Shown in pieces: positions 26,272 through 35,713 of a DNA stretch of 64,000 nt; positions within the stretch are counted from its first letter, which is position 1, and every line of letters starts with the position of its first letter. The notes under the pieces were generated by a model. The model had not been told where the DNA came from. It worked only from the letters and a program-made list of their open reading frames with translations, and ran no database searches. Source of the stretch: Bacillus sp. FSL H8-0547 (GTDB lineage: Bacteria > Bacillota > Bacilli > Bacillales > Bacillaceae); contig JBBODD010000001.1 of the NCBI GenBank assembly GCA_038002745.1, forward strand, positions 248,001 to 312,000, in the 5' to 3' direction. The translations under genes and the position numbers were made by a program.

Positions 26272-26892
26272 TCAGCTGGTTTTCTTATCCTGTGAAATTG
26301 CTGAGGGCTTGACCGTTTTTCTTGTGAAGAACTTGTACAAAATAAAAGCAGCTACGACTACTGCAGCGGCAGGAAGCAAATAGTCGTTTGCCATTCCGCC
26401 TACCTGTTCCCATTTATCCCCAAGTTTAAATCCGAGATAAACATACAGGAATGTGATCGGCAGCATGGCTGCAAAGGTATAGATGGAAAATACCCAGACG
26501 TTCATTTTTGCCATGCCGCACGGAATGGAGATCAGCGTTCGGACCCCTGGCAGAAACCTTGCCGTAAAAGCCACCATAGCCCCGTTTTTCTCAAAGAACA
26601 AATCGGCCTTAGCGAGATTTTCTTCATTGATAAACATGTATTTTCCATATTTAATCAGAAAAGGTCTTCCACCATAGCGGCCAAGTGCATAAAGGGTAAG
26701 CGGACCGATTGTTCCGCCAATCGTGCCGGCAAGCACAGTGCCCCACAGCAGCATATCTCCCTGATACACCCAGTATCCAGCGAGCGGAAGAACAATCTCG
26801 GCAGGCACAAATTCAAAACATAGAGCAAAAAGCACCCCAAAATAGGAGAGGTCTTTAAAGTACTCAATAAAAGCAAGTATGTAATGTTCCAT
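26272..26892 (-). CDS. ykoX: DedA-family membrane protein YkoX
   Basis: 206-aa SNARE-associated/DedA protein with four to five transmembrane segments. Family motifs: FVPAEIVLPLAGYWVYQGD, GTIGGTIGPLTLYALGRYGG, FTARFLPGVRTLISIPCGMAKM. The family moves lipid carriers such as undecaprenyl phosphate or phosphatidylethanolamine across the membrane. Adjacent divergent uppP also acts on undecaprenyl pyrophosphate, suggesting a linked role in carrier recycling. The ribosome site is distant (AAGGAG, 13 nt), so the start is less certain. Confidence 0.88.
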   Translation of the reverse strand: MEHYILAFIEYFKDLSYFGVLFALCFEFVPAEIVLPLAGYWVYQGDMLLWGTVLAGTIGGTIGPLTLYALGRYGGRPFLIKYGKYMFINEENLAKADLFFEKNGAMVAFTARFLPGVRTLISIPCGMAKMNVWVFSIYTFAAMLPITFLYVYLGFKLGDKWEQVGGMANDYLLPAAAVVVAAFILYKFFTRKTVKPSAISQDKKTS

Positions 26893-27083
26893 ATTCAGTT
26901 CCAGACTCCTTTATTACAGACATCGATTACGCGCAGTACTTTCCTTCTTATCAGAAGCAGCCGCACAAATCAGCCTTTCAGTTCTACAAGCTATCATACT
27001 ATACATATCATTAAAAAGGGACAACTTTACAATACTTTTATTTTGGCATTTTTATGAACGCTTATTTTACAGGGGTGATGAAA

Positions 27084-27857
27084 ATGGACTGGATTCAGGC
27101 GTTTATTTTGGGCGTTATTCAGGGACTGACGGAATTTCTTCCCATCAGTTCAACTGGTCATCTTTACTTGGGCAGAATGCTGTTTGGCATGAAGGACGGC
27201 GGGATCTTTCTCGATACGATGCTTCACATTGGCACATTTATTGCCCTGATCGTCTTTTACAAAGATATATTATGGAGGCTTTTGAAACAGCCATTCAGCA
27301 AATTAACTCTTTTGCTTGCTGCGGGAACATTGCCTGCGGTGGCTGCAGGTGTTTTCATCAGCGATTTTTTTGACGGCATCAGCAAATCAGGGGCAACGAT
27401 CGGATGGGAGTTTCTTATTACCGGAGCATTTTTATGGTTTGCTGATTCCATAAAAAAAGGAGCAAAAAAACTCGATGACCTCACCATTTTTGATGCCTTT
27501 TTCATCGGTTCCTTCCAGGCCCTCGCCATCTTCCCTGCCATTTCAAGATCAGGAATGACGATCGTCGGAGCTCTTATGAGAGGAATAGACAAAGAAACAG
27601 CTGCTTATTTTTCGTTTCTGCTGTCGATACCTGCTATATTCGGAGCTATTCTTTTTCAGGCATCCGATTTGTTTTCAGGCGAGGCGGCGACTATTGGCTT
27701 CTTCCCTCTTTTCGTTGCTACGCTTAGTGCTGCCCTGACAGGATATGTGGCTGTTAAGTGGATGATCCAATTTGTGAAGAAACATTCTTTGAGGGGATTT
27801 GCGGTCTACGTATGGATATTGGGAGCGGTCATTCTGTTCATTCAGTTTAAGGGATAA
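27084..27857 (+). CDS. uppP: Undecaprenyl-diphosphatase UppP
   Basis: 257-aa multi-pass membrane phosphatase. It dephosphorylates undecaprenyl pyrophosphate to recycle the cell-wall lipid carrier and gives bacitracin tolerance. Motifs: GVIQGLTEFLPISSTGHL near residues 10-27 with catalytic glutamate and serine, and PAISRSGMTIVGALMRG near 150-170. GGGGTG lies 6 nt before ATG 27084; ATGs at 27054 and 27078 lack proper spacing. Confidence 0.93.
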   Translation: MDWIQAFILGVIQGLTEFLPISSTGHLYLGRMLFGMKDGGIFLDTMLHIGTFIALIVFYKDILWRLLKQPFSKLTLLLAAGTLPAVAAGVFISDFFDGISKSGATIGWEFLITGAFLWFADSIKKGAKKLDDLTIFDAFFIGSFQALAIFPAISRSGMTIVGALMRGIDKETAAYFSFLLSIPAIFGAILFQASDLFSGEAATIGFFPLFVATLSAALTGYVAVKWMIQFVKKHSLRGFAVYVWILGAVILFIQFKG

Positions 27858-27861
27858 GAAC

Positions 27862-27985
27862 AAAAGCGCAAGCGCCAAGGCCCGCTCCGATAGGCAGATA
27901 AGAATCAGGCTGAAGAGTCCGGTTCCCACCTTTTTTGACGGATTTGTTCTGAGAGAGGATTTAGGAGCTTACGCTTGCCGAGGAT
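27862..27985. repeat. Diverged copy of a Bacillaceae intergenic element
   Basis: AAAAGCGCAAGCGCC at 27862-27876 and GGAGCTTACGCTTGCC at 27964-27979 are inverted ends of a roughly 120-bp non-coding stretch. It resembles the GCGCAAGCGCC-type intergenic repeats common in bacilli. Assigned from memory; no second copy lies in the window. Confidence 0.4.
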
Positions 27986-28038
27986 AAATTTGTTATGCTA
28001 TCCACAGCCTTTTATTCTTTATAATTTCCTTACAAACA

Positions 28039-28075
28039 GAAAAAAACAGCGGAGGTTCTCCCGCTGTTTTTTAGC
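28039..28075. terminator. Terminator at the aldehyde dehydrogenase 3' end
   Basis: AAAAAACAGCGG / CCGCTGTTTTTT stem around AGGTTCTC, symmetric, usable on both strands. Confidence 0.85.
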
Positions 28076-29579
28076 GTGCCTTCCTGTTTCTTTTCCTGCC
28101 GTAGAGCATCTTTAAAAGCGACTTTACTTTGTTATACTTGTTTTTATACGGATACCACTGCATCTCTGTCTTTTTTCTGCCCCTGTCCACCATGACAGAT
28201 TTTTCATGGCAAAAGCGGCGGATTCCGTCCTTGCCGTGATACTTTCCGATTCCGCTTTGTTTCACTCCTCCAAACGGGAGATGCTGGTTGGCTATGGACA
28301 TCATCACATCATTAATAACGGCGTTTCCAGTTTCAAGTCTTGAAGTAACACGCTTAGCTTTTTCAAGATCTTTGCTCCAGACGCTTGCATTCAGCCCATA
28401 GACTGAATCATTCGCGAGAGCAATGGCCTCATCTTCAGATTGAAACGGCATGACAGCTGCAACAGGCCCAAAGGTTTCTTCCTGCATGATCTTCATATGC
28501 TGCTTTACGTCTGCAAAAACCATCGGATTGATAAACAGGCCTTCAGACAGCTTCCAGTTTTCAGGAAGTGATCCGGCGATGAGTCGTGCCCCTCCCGCAA
28601 CGGCTTCTTCCACGTGGTCTTTTATAACTGAAAGCTGCGACGGATGTGTCATCGCGCCGATATCATCATCCTCACCACGACCCTGCTTCAGCTTGACTGT
28701 TTCAGAAACGAGCAGGTCAAGAAATGTTTTATACACATCCTCCTGCACATAAATCCTCTCAGTACTCATGCAGACCTGCCCGCTGTTTGTGAAGGAACCC
28801 CATGCAGCTGCCTTCGCTGCTCTTTCAAGATTTGCATCTTCAAAAACAATGAAGGGGTCCTTTCCTCCGAGCTCCAATGTAACGGGAATGAGGGTCTTTG
28901 CGGCTTCTTCCTGAATCTTCTTGCCTGCAGCAGCAGATCCTGTAAAAAAGATAAAATCCGGTTTAGCTTTAACCAGCGCTTGCCCGGTTTCCTTTCCTCC
29001 ATGAACCACCTGAATGACTCCATCCGGAAAACCTGCGAGCTGAACGGCTTTTTCAATAAACAATCCTGTTTCAGCGGTAATTTCCGAAGGCTTCAAAATA
29101 ACGGTATTTCCTGCTGCAAGAGCATTTACGACTGGCACGAGTGCGAGCTGGAGGGGATAATTCCAGGGCGAGATAATCAGAGCGGCTCCTCTTGGCATAT
29201 ATTCAATGTAGCTTTTTTTCCCGATAAAGTGGATCGGCGTCTTAACACGCCTCGCCTTCAAACTTTTTTCAGCATTTTTTTCGAGAAAGGATAATGTGTC
29301 AAGAACAGGCATCAAATCTGCTGTAACCGCTTCTATTTTTACTTTTCCGGTGTCTGCTGCGAGAACTTCAATGCACTCGTCCATATGGTCTATCAGAACG
29401 TGTTTCAGCTTTTTCAGATAAGATAGCCGTTCTCCTGCACTCTTTTCTCTCCAAGAGGCAAACGCTCTTCTTGAAGAATTCATGATTTGGCTGATGCGGA
29501 AATCAGATGTCTGATCAATGGCTCCTGCCCCGGCAATTCCAGCCGGGTTTAGGTCTGCCGCAGTTTTGCTTTGCTCCAT
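28071..29579 (-). CDS. Aldehyde dehydrogenase family protein
   Basis: 502-aa NAD(P)-dependent dehydrogenase. Catalytic Cys270 (NSGQVCMST) and Glu236 (VTLELGGKDPF) are present, as are ALIISPWNYP for cofactor and substrate binding and the glycine motif FFTGSAAAGKK. It oxidises aldehydes to acids in the cytosol. The C-terminus ends with a strongly basic tail (YGRKRNRKAR), reminiscent of membrane-associated class 3 fatty aldehyde dehydrogenases. GGAGGGG precedes the ATG. No pathway partner is adjacent, so the substrate is undefined. Confidence 0.9.
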   Translation of the reverse strand: MEQSKTAADLNPAGIAGAGAIDQTSDFRISQIMNSSRRAFASWREKSAGERLSYLKKLKHVLIDHMDECIEVLAADTGKVKIEAVTADLMPVLDTLSFLEKNAEKSLKARRVKTPIHFIGKKSYIEYMPRGAALIISPWNYPLQLALVPVVNALAAGNTVILKPSEITAETGLFIEKAVQLAGFPDGVIQVVHGGKETGQALVKAKPDFIFFTGSAAAGKKIQEEAAKTLIPVTLELGGKDPFIVFEDANLERAAKAAAWGSFTNSGQVCMSTERIYVQEDVYKTFLDLLVSETVKLKQGRGEDDDIGAMTHPSQLSVIKDHVEEAVAGGARLIAGSLPENWKLSEGLFINPMVFADVKQHMKIMQEETFGPVAAVMPFQSEDEAIALANDSVYGLNASVWSKDLEKAKRVTSRLETGNAVINDVMMSIANQHLPFGGVKQSGIGKYHGKDGIRRFCHEKSVMVDRGRKKTEMQWYPYKNKYNKVKSLLKMLYGRKRNRKAR

Positions 29580-29720
29580 GGCTTCCCCTCCTGTTCTTTT
29601 CTAGAAATATTCCCATTTAAAAAGATCATAAACAATAAACAGCTGTATGGAACCTGCACATTATCACAGAAATTATGGCAAACCTAATGATATATCATCA
29701 AGGAAAGCAGGAGATCTGAC

Positions 29721-30578
29721 ATGCACACGATGTGGAAAGGATCCATCAGTTTTGGACTGGTCAATATACCGGTTAAATTATATGCCGCTACTGAAGATAA
29801 AGATGTGAAGCTGAGGAGTTTGCACAGTAAATGCCATACGCCCATTCAATATGAAAAGAAATGCCCGAACTGTGATGAAGCAGTCGGAAATGATGAGATT
29901 GTAAAAGGCTACGAATACGTAAAAGGAAAATTTGTCATCCTTGAAGAAGACGAACTCAAACAGCTTAAGCAGGAGCTTGAGGATAAAGCGGTTGAAATCA
30001 TCGATTTTGTCAACCTTGATGAAATTGATCCGATTTACTTTAATCGCTCCTATTTTATCGGCCCCGGGGAAAATGGAGCAAAAGCTTATTCTCTTCTGCG
30101 CGAGGCCCTGCTGAAATCGGGTAAAATCGGTGTTGCAGAAATGACCATCCGTTCAAAACAGCAGCTCGCGGTTCTGAGGGTATACCAGAATACGATTGTG
30201 ATGGAGACAGTTCATTACCCGGACGAAGTCAGAAAAGCATCAGACGTGCCAAGTGTTCCTGAGAAGACAGATATAGGGGAAAAGGAACTTGATACAGCAA
30301 TCATGCTCATTGACCAGCTGACAACCTCTTTTAACCCAGAATCTTATATAGATGACTACCGCGAAGCGCTCCTGAATTTGATTCAGAAAAAAGCCGGCAA
30401 AAATGAGGGCAAAACACCTGCAGATGCTCCCCGTGAAAATGTCGTTGACTTGATGAGCGCCCTTCAGGCAAGCATCGACAAATCCAAAGAAAAACCGGCA
30501 GCAAAAGAACCAGCTGCAAAAACAAAGAAAAAAGCGGCAGCCGGCAAAAAAACCAAAACAGCCAGAAAAAAAGCGTAA
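29721..30578 (+). CDS. ykoV: Ku DNA end-binding protein
   Basis: 285-aa homodimeric Ku core that encircles broken DNA ends and recruits LigD for non-homologous end joining, chiefly in spores and stationary cells. Starts HTMWKGSISFGLVNIPVKLY, the family hallmark, followed by PNCDEAVGNDEIVKGYEYVKG. The last 45 residues are an Ala/Lys/Pro-rich basic extension (about 240-285), a disordered DNA-binding tail seen in many bacterial Ku. The partner ligD lies 620 bp downstream, separated by an opposite-strand HAD gene. Confidence 0.96.
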   Translation: MHTMWKGSISFGLVNIPVKLYAATEDKDVKLRSLHSKCHTPIQYEKKCPNCDEAVGNDEIVKGYEYVKGKFVILEEDELKQLKQELEDKAVEIIDFVNLDEIDPIYFNRSYFIGPGENGAKAYSLLREALLKSGKIGVAEMTIRSKQQLAVLRVYQNTIVMETVHYPDEVRKASDVPSVPEKTDIGEKELDTAIMLIDQLTTSFNPESYIDDYREALLNLIQKKAGKNEGKTPADAPRENVVDLMSALQASIDKSKEKPAAKEPAAKTKKKAAAGKKTKTARKKA

Positions 30579-30597
30579 GGACAGTCCCGCTGAGCAA

Positions 30598-31128
30598 TCA
30601 GCGGGATTCCTGCTGTTCCCCAATCCATTTCGAGGCATCCAGCAGAGAAGGAAAATTCATATCCGCGCCATGATCAGATGAGCCAACCAGAATTGTTTTG
30701 GTTCCCGCTTTTTTTCCGGCCATTATATCCACATCCCTGTCACCGATCATGTAACTTTCTTCTATTGTAACGCCATGTCGTTCAGCAAGATCGGTAATCA
30801 TGAGGGAACCGGGCTTTCTGCATTCGCAGCCGGCATGCGGGGAATGTGCGCAATATGCGACCTCTTCGATTTTCCCTCCTGCTTTTTCAATCTCTTCAAC
30901 CATTTTCCGGTGGATATCTTTTAGGACAGCCTCTTTCATATAGCCAAGTCCAACTCCGCCCTGATTGGTGACGACAAACACTTTATAGCCTTTATCGCAT
31001 AAAATCCGCACTCCCTCTGCAGCACCGTCAAGCAGGTAAAGCTGTGAGGGATTGTTCACAAAGCGGACCCTCTCCGTAAGCACTTCGTTTATCACACCAT
31101 CACGGTCCAAAAATACGGCTTTCATCAT
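30598..31128 (-). CDS. HAD-superfamily phosphatase, GmhB-like (histidinol-phosphate/heptose-bisphosphate type)
   Basis: 176-aa HAD IIIA phosphatase. Motif I FLDRDGVINE (nucleophile Asp8, acid Asp10), motif II VVTNQGG, a zinc-loop-like CAHSPHAGCECRKP, and motif IV YMIGDRDVDIMAGKKAG. This Cys/His loop is diagnostic for the GmhB/HisB-N group, which dephosphorylates heptose-1,7-bisphosphate or histidinol phosphate. A gram-positive without LPS may use it for other sugar phosphates. It sits in reverse orientation between ykoV and ligD. Confidence 0.85.
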   Translation of the reverse strand: MMKAVFLDRDGVINEVLTERVRFVNNPSQLYLLDGAAEGVRILCDKGYKVFVVTNQGGVGLGYMKEAVLKDIHRKMVEEIEKAGGKIEEVAYCAHSPHAGCECRKPGSLMITDLAERHGVTIEESYMIGDRDVDIMAGKKAGTKTILVGSSDHGADMNFPSLLDASKWIGEQQESR

Positions 31129-31199
31129 TAGAACATCCTTTCATAAACGAATCGTTAATAAGAAATAGTAAGAGTAATAAAAAGCAAAGGAAGTCTGCT

Positions 31200-33047
31200 A
31201 TGTATGTAAAACCAATGCTTCCATCTCTTTCTTTAAAGAGGCCTGCAGGAAGCCAGTGGAGCTTTGAAATAAAATATGACGGATTCAGAGCCCTTCTTTC
31301 CATCTCACAATCAGCCATTTCCTTTACAAGCCGAAACGGAAAAGACCTTGCTCCTCTTTTTCCCGAAATCATAGAAGCTGTCCGTTCAAGCTTTTCCAAG
31401 TTTCAGCCGTTTATGCCTTGTACACTTGACGGGGAACTCACCGTTTTGCAAAGTGCGCACAAAGCATCATTTGAGAAGATTCAAAAGCGGGGAAGGCTGA
31501 AAAAGGAGGAGAACATCCAGCGTGCAGTACATGCTGATCCATGTACGTTTTTGGTGTTTGATCTGGTAGAGTGCGCCGGTGAAAAGTTCTCGGCTTCCCC
31601 TCTCAATATCAGAAAGGAGAAACTGTCATCTCTGTTGGAATCATGTGGTTTTCCGCTCACCCCCGCACCCGGGGAAGGACGTATACAATATGTCCCCTCT
31701 TTCTCAGACGGAGATGCCCTGTTTAAGGATGCCATACGCCACGATTCAGAAGGAATTCTGGCGAAAGATCTGAACAGCAGGTGGGAGGCAGGCATCCGCA
31801 CAAAAAACTGGCTTAAAATAAAAAACTATAAATACGGCCATGTATTTATTATCGGATATGACAAGAAAAACGGCTACTTTAAAGCAGGCACTTACGATCA
31901 CGGCACGATTATGGAAGCCGGTGTTTTTTCCCACGGGCTTGAGGAAACAGAAAGAGAATCGCTTGTGGAGATTCTCAGACAAAATAAAGAGAAGGAAAAT
32001 TCCCAATGGATCACTATTGCTCCAGCAATCTGTGTGGAACTTCAATTTCTCGGACTGTACAAAAATCAGCTGCGGGAGCCTTCATTTCATGCGTTCAGAT
32101 TTGACCTTGCTCCTGAACTCTGCACATGGTCACAGCTTAAAGTACATGCGGTTTCCGTTCATGAAGACGTTCATCTTACTCACCCGGACAAGCCTCTTTG
32201 GAACAATCCGGTAAGGTCAAAGGAAGATTATCTTGCATACTTGATTGATGTTTCTGAAAGCATGCTCCCTTTTCTTGAGAATAAACATTTGACTGTCATC
32301 CGCTATCCGCACGGCACTTCTGATGAAGCTTTTTATCAGAAAAACTGCCCTGACTACGCGCCGGATTTTATTCAAACATCCTTACATGAAGGAATCCAGT
32401 ACATTCTCTGCAATGACCCCTCCACTTTATTGTGGCTCGGCAATCAGGGTGCCATCGAATTTCACGTTCCCTTTCAGACCCGGAAGTCCCATCAGCCAAA
32501 TGAAATCGTATTTGACCTAGACCCTCCTTCAAGAAATGAATTTGGACTTGCTGTAAAAGCGGCTCTTGAAATGCATAAACTATTTGAATCATTCTCTCTT
32601 AAGTCTTTTCCAAAGCTTTCAGGAGGAAAAGGCATTCAGATTCACATCCCCATAACGGAGGGGACATTTTCCTACGAGCAGACGAGAAGCTTTACAGAAT
32701 TTATTGCTTCTTATCTTGTACAGGTATTCCCTGAAGCGTTTACGGTTGAAAGACTGAAGAAAAACCGCGGAAACAGGCTGTATATCGATTATATTCAGCA
32801 TGCTGAAGGCAAGACCATCATTTCACCCTATTCTCTCAGGGGAAATCCTGCAGGAGCCTTTGCAGCAGCACCGCTCTATTGGGAGGAAGTAAAGGACGGT
32901 CTGAAGCCTGACTCGTATACAATGAACACAGTTGCCGATCGCCTGCAGGATATGTCCTGTCCCTTTGCAGACTTCTTTTCCTCTCCGCAGGATAAAGTGC
33001 TAATGCAAATCCTGCATTTCATTGAGGAGCAAAAATCAAAAGGATAA
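31200..33047 (+). CDS. ligD: ATP-dependent DNA ligase LigD (ligase-polymerase)
   Basis: 615 aa. The ligase domain comes first (about 1-285): the adenylated lysine is Lys25 in EIKYDGFRALLS, with TLDGELTV, SEGILAKDLNS and the OB-fold region following. The archaeo-eukaryotic primase-type polymerase domain is C-terminal (about 310-605) with LTVIRYPHG, IVFDLDPPS as metal-binding aspartates and SGGKGIQIHIPI. There is no phosphoesterase domain, as usual for Bacillus LigD. With Ku it fills and seals double-strand breaks. The start follows AAAGGAAG. Confidence 0.95.
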   Translation: MYVKPMLPSLSLKRPAGSQWSFEIKYDGFRALLSISQSAISFTSRNGKDLAPLFPEIIEAVRSSFSKFQPFMPCTLDGELTVLQSAHKASFEKIQKRGRLKKEENIQRAVHADPCTFLVFDLVECAGEKFSASPLNIRKEKLSSLLESCGFPLTPAPGEGRIQYVPSFSDGDALFKDAIRHDSEGILAKDLNSRWEAGIRTKNWLKIKNYKYGHVFIIGYDKKNGYFKAGTYDHGTIMEAGVFSHGLEETERESLVEILRQNKEKENSQWITIAPAICVELQFLGLYKNQLREPSFHAFRFDLAPELCTWSQLKVHAVSVHEDVHLTHPDKPLWNNPVRSKEDYLAYLIDVSESMLPFLENKHLTVIRYPHGTSDEAFYQKNCPDYAPDFIQTSLHEGIQYILCNDPSTLLWLGNQGAIEFHVPFQTRKSHQPNEIVFDLDPPSRNEFGLAVKAALEMHKLFESFSLKSFPKLSGGKGIQIHIPITEGTFSYEQTRSFTEFIASYLVQVFPEAFTVERLKKNRGNRLYIDYIQHAEGKTIISPYSLRGNPAGAFAAAPLYWEEVKDGLKPDSYTMNTVADRLQDMSCPFADFFSSPQDKVLMQILHFIEEQKSKG

Positions 33048-33140
33048 CAGCGTCATCATCCCGAATCTGTTAAGCCAAACATAATTCATCGGGAGAATGA
33101 CAAAAATAAGTCATACTCTTATATAAATGAGGCCTGACCT

Positions 33141-33971
33141 ATGCCGAATTTTTTTTGGTTCTTTCTCCTTTTCGCAGCAACCGCAGCGCTTGCTTATGCA
33201 AATGCACGAAAAGACCGTCCCATGCTCGTTCCTCTATGGCTGTTAAATGCGGGGCTTGCGATTATTTTTGAAGTTTTCATCTTTGTTTTCTTACATTCTT
33301 ATACATATAAACCGGAAGTTTTCAGTGACCCTTTCTCAGACAGCTCATTTGGTTCTATTTTCAGCCAGCTCATGATTGTCCCGATGATTGGTGTCACAGC
33401 CGCATTTTACAGGCTTACCTTTCCGGCGATGCTGCTGATCAGTTTTGGCATGTCCGCTGTGGAAGTTTCCTTTTTGCATTTGGGAATTTATGAACATCAC
33501 TGGTGGAAAGTTTACTATACAACTTTGCTGCTTCCTGCCGCCTTTCTCATTTCATCCTGGTGGTACAGGCTGCTGAAAAAAAATAACCGCCCCGCTGCCA
33601 AACTGGGCCTTTACTTTATGAATTTGAGCGTATCCTTAACACTAACATGGGCAGCAACCGTTCCGCTTACCATGTATTTGTTTCAGCCGGGCTGGTTTGA
33701 TAATCCCGTTCGTGATCATCTTGCAGCAAACTCTGTCTTTTTCAGCATTGCGTGCGTTTTTTACACACTGATTGTCCTTATCCGCCGCAGAGTCATTAAG
33801 CTGCTGCTTTTTCTTATCCTTCTCTGCATCCACTATTTCCTGCTGGAAAATGGATTATTTTCCTATCACACCGGCTTCGCCTCGTTCGCAGCGCTGCACC
33901 TGTTCTTTATCGCAGTGAGCTGCCTGATGTGGAAATGGACACTGGATGCTGTCAGATCGCACGCAGGATGA
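33141..33971 (+). CDS. Uncharacterised polytopic membrane protein
   Basis: 276 aa with about eight predicted transmembrane segments spread over the whole length (2-20, 30-50, 72-90, 93-113, 125-143, 155-180, 190-213, 220-265). No catalytic motif or binding domain is visible, apart from a conserved-looking HHWWKVYYTTLLLP loop. GAGG lies 8 nt before the ATG. Bracketed by ligD upstream and a terminator downstream; the function cannot be inferred. Confidence 0.75.
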   Translation: MPNFFWFFLLFAATAALAYANARKDRPMLVPLWLLNAGLAIIFEVFIFVFLHSYTYKPEVFSDPFSDSSFGSIFSQLMIVPMIGVTAAFYRLTFPAMLLISFGMSAVEVSFLHLGIYEHHWWKVYYTTLLLPAAFLISSWWYRLLKKNNRPAAKLGLYFMNLSVSLTLTWAATVPLTMYLFQPGWFDNPVRDHLAANSVFFSIACVFYTLIVLIRRRVIKLLLFLILLCIHYFLLENGLFSYHTGFASFAALHLFFIAVSCLMWKWTLDAVRSHAG

Positions 33972-33989
33972 TTAAGGCGTACAGCCAAA

Positions 33990-34021
33990 ATAAAAAATCC
34001 CGATTTTCGGGATTTTTTATC
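33990..34021. terminator. Bidirectional terminator between the membrane protein and marR genes
   Basis: AAAAAATCCCGA / TCGGGATTTTTT perfect stem around a TTT loop. Confidence 0.9.
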
Positions 34022-34475
34022 TGAAAAGCAGATGCTGACTGTGTACGCCTGCTTTTTTCAGCAAAGCCATCAGCTGCTGCTGTTCGTCGATGGACAGGCC
34101 GGAGAAAGCCCGGGCCATTCGCAATGTATGTACCGGATAGATCTCATCCAGGTAGGTTCTTCCTTTTTCAGTAAGATTGGCATAAACAGAACGCTTGTCT
34201 TTTGGATCCTGCTCCCTGTATATAAATTCATTCTTTTCAAGCTTATCGATCACATAGGTAACATTCCCGCTGACAAGCAGAAGACGCGAGCCAATTTGCT
34301 GAAGCTTCTGGGGACCTTTCGTATAAAGAAGTTCAAGCACAGAAAACTCTGTCGGGTTAAACCCATGTTCCTTGCTGTCACGAATTGAATGTTCGGAAAC
34401 ACTCTTAAATGCCCTTGCAAACGTTTTAAAAAGATTCAGTGCAAGTTCAAGTTCTTCATTTGTATAAGACTTCAT
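34017..34475 (-). CDS. MarR-family transcriptional regulator
   Basis: 152-aa winged-helix regulator. The HTH lies at about 45-75 (FNPTEFSVLELLYTKGPQKL, GNVTYVIDKLEKNEFI) with the wing DPKDKRSVYANLTEKG near 95-110. Terminal helices form the dimer. Similar in size to YkoM of B. subtilis and MhqR-type repressors; ligand unknown. ATG 34475 has GAGGG 8 nt upstream; ATG 34481 is too close. Confidence 0.88.
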   Translation of the reverse strand: MKSYTNEELELALNLFKTFARAFKSVSEHSIRDSKEHGFNPTEFSVLELLYTKGPQKLQQIGSRLLLVSGNVTYVIDKLEKNEFIYREQDPKDKRSVYANLTEKGRTYLDEIYPVHTLRMARAFSGLSIDEQQQLMALLKKAGVHSQHLLFR

Positions 34476-34562
34476 TCTCATCGCCCTCTTACCTTAACAT
34501 TCTAAAGATATCTAAAAATTCAAAAAACAACATGGATTATTTTACTATGAAAATACTGTTTT

Positions 34563-35153
34563 TTAAAGGCTTCTTTCCTGCTGGAACTTTGGCTCATTCA
34601 ATAAGGCCAGATCCTCTTTTTTATTGATATTTGCAAATCGGTCAGGCCGGTCAAAATGCGATTGATCGAGCATGAGCGGTTCGGCGGCATGCAGCAGTGA
34701 CATCATTTTAAGTTCTCTGTCCTCAAGCTGTTTCTGCAGCACGGGAAGCAGCGAGCGATGGTACATTGCACAAAGCGGATGAACCTTTCCGTGAATAACA
34801 GGTACAACAGCTGAATGTCCTGCGGTTTGTAACCCTGTAAAGACAGAGAGAGTCTGCCGGTCAATCAGCGGCATGTCACAAGCAAGGACAAGGTACCATT
34901 CAGATTTTACTATTTTCATAGCCGAGTAAATTCCGGCAAGCGGTCCAAGTCCCTTAAATGGAGGAATGTCTTCAAAACTTGTGATCTCAGGATGTTTCAA
35001 TTTGCGTCCGGAGACTGCAGCAACATCTGATACCGCTTTCAATTCCGAATAAGCATACGTGAGAAATGTGCCGTTATTGTATGGTTCACATGCCTTATCA
35101 GACTGAAATCGCCGCGACATTCCGCCGGCCAGTACAATACCTGCAACTGTCAT
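34563..35153 (-). CDS. mobA: Molybdenum cofactor guanylyltransferase MobA
   Basis: 196-aa nucleotidyltransferase that links GMP to molybdopterin. N-terminal GIVLAGGMSRRFQSDKA is the GTP-binding signature; LACDMPLIDRQTL holds the metal-binding Asp, and HPLCAMYHRSLLP is a family block. Other moeA/moaB-type genes are not adjacent, so it is a detached member of the pathway. GGAGG before the ATG. Confidence 0.9.
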   Translation of the reverse strand: MTVAGIVLAGGMSRRFQSDKACEPYNNGTFLTYAYSELKAVSDVAAVSGRKLKHPEITSFEDIPPFKGLGPLAGIYSAMKIVKSEWYLVLACDMPLIDRQTLSVFTGLQTAGHSAVVPVIHGKVHPLCAMYHRSLLPVLQKQLEDRELKMMSLLHAAEPLMLDQSHFDRPDRFANINKKEDLALLNEPKFQQERSL

Positions 35154-35255
35154 AAATTCCTCCGCAGTCTTCTTTTAATCATCTTACCACAATTTCGTGT
35201 CTCGAGGCTATCTTCTCTTTTCCCTCTGTTCCTGCACCGCGCGTCTTCCAGACAG

Positions 35256-35287
35256 CAAAAAAAGCCGGAGAACATCTCGGCTTTTGG
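35256..35287 (-). terminator. Terminator after the FbpA-like gene
   Basis: AAGCCGAGA / TCTCCGGCTT stem (one bulge) on the minus strand with a following T-run. Confidence 0.65.
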
Positions 35288-35370
35288 CGGGATTTCATGA
35301 GGAAGGCTGATTAGAAGAATGGCATCGTTTTTGCAATTTTTGCCCGCCATGAAGAGTATAAACCGGGATT

Positions 35371-35562
35371 CTACGGCTGCACAGGTTTTTTATGGGTGAG
35401 TTTCATAAAAGGTACACCGCTGTAAAAATACTGATATTCCTTTTTTAATTCAGACAGCGTCATGCTGCTCAGCACCTCTTCGTCGTATATGCCGAGCGAG
35501 TTCAATTTCCTGCTGTAAAAAACCCTTTGATCTTCAAGAGCTTTCCGGAACAATTTGCTCAT
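35371..35562 (-). CDS. FbpA-like small basic protein
   Basis: 63 aa, matching the Fur-regulated basic protein A pattern: RKALEDQRVFYSRKLNSLGI, then SMTLSELKKEYQYF. In B. subtilis FbpA works with the small RNA FsrA in the iron-sparing response. AAAGGAG precedes the ATG. No clear Fur box is visible upstream, so iron control is unproven here. Confidence 0.7.
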   Translation of the reverse strand: MSKLFRKALEDQRVFYSRKLNSLGIYDEEVLSSMTLSELKKEYQYFYSGVPFMKLTHKKPVQP

Positions 35563-35713
35563 TTTTCACTTCTCCTTTCAAACTGTCTAGTTATCACTCT
35601 ACCCGCTGATTGTTAGTCCACGGTTAAGCCAGTGTAAAAGTTCAGCTGAATGTGTTAAAAAGCCGTAAACGGTCAAGACTAGTCTCAGGCTATTACATGG
35701 AGGAGGCTTGACA

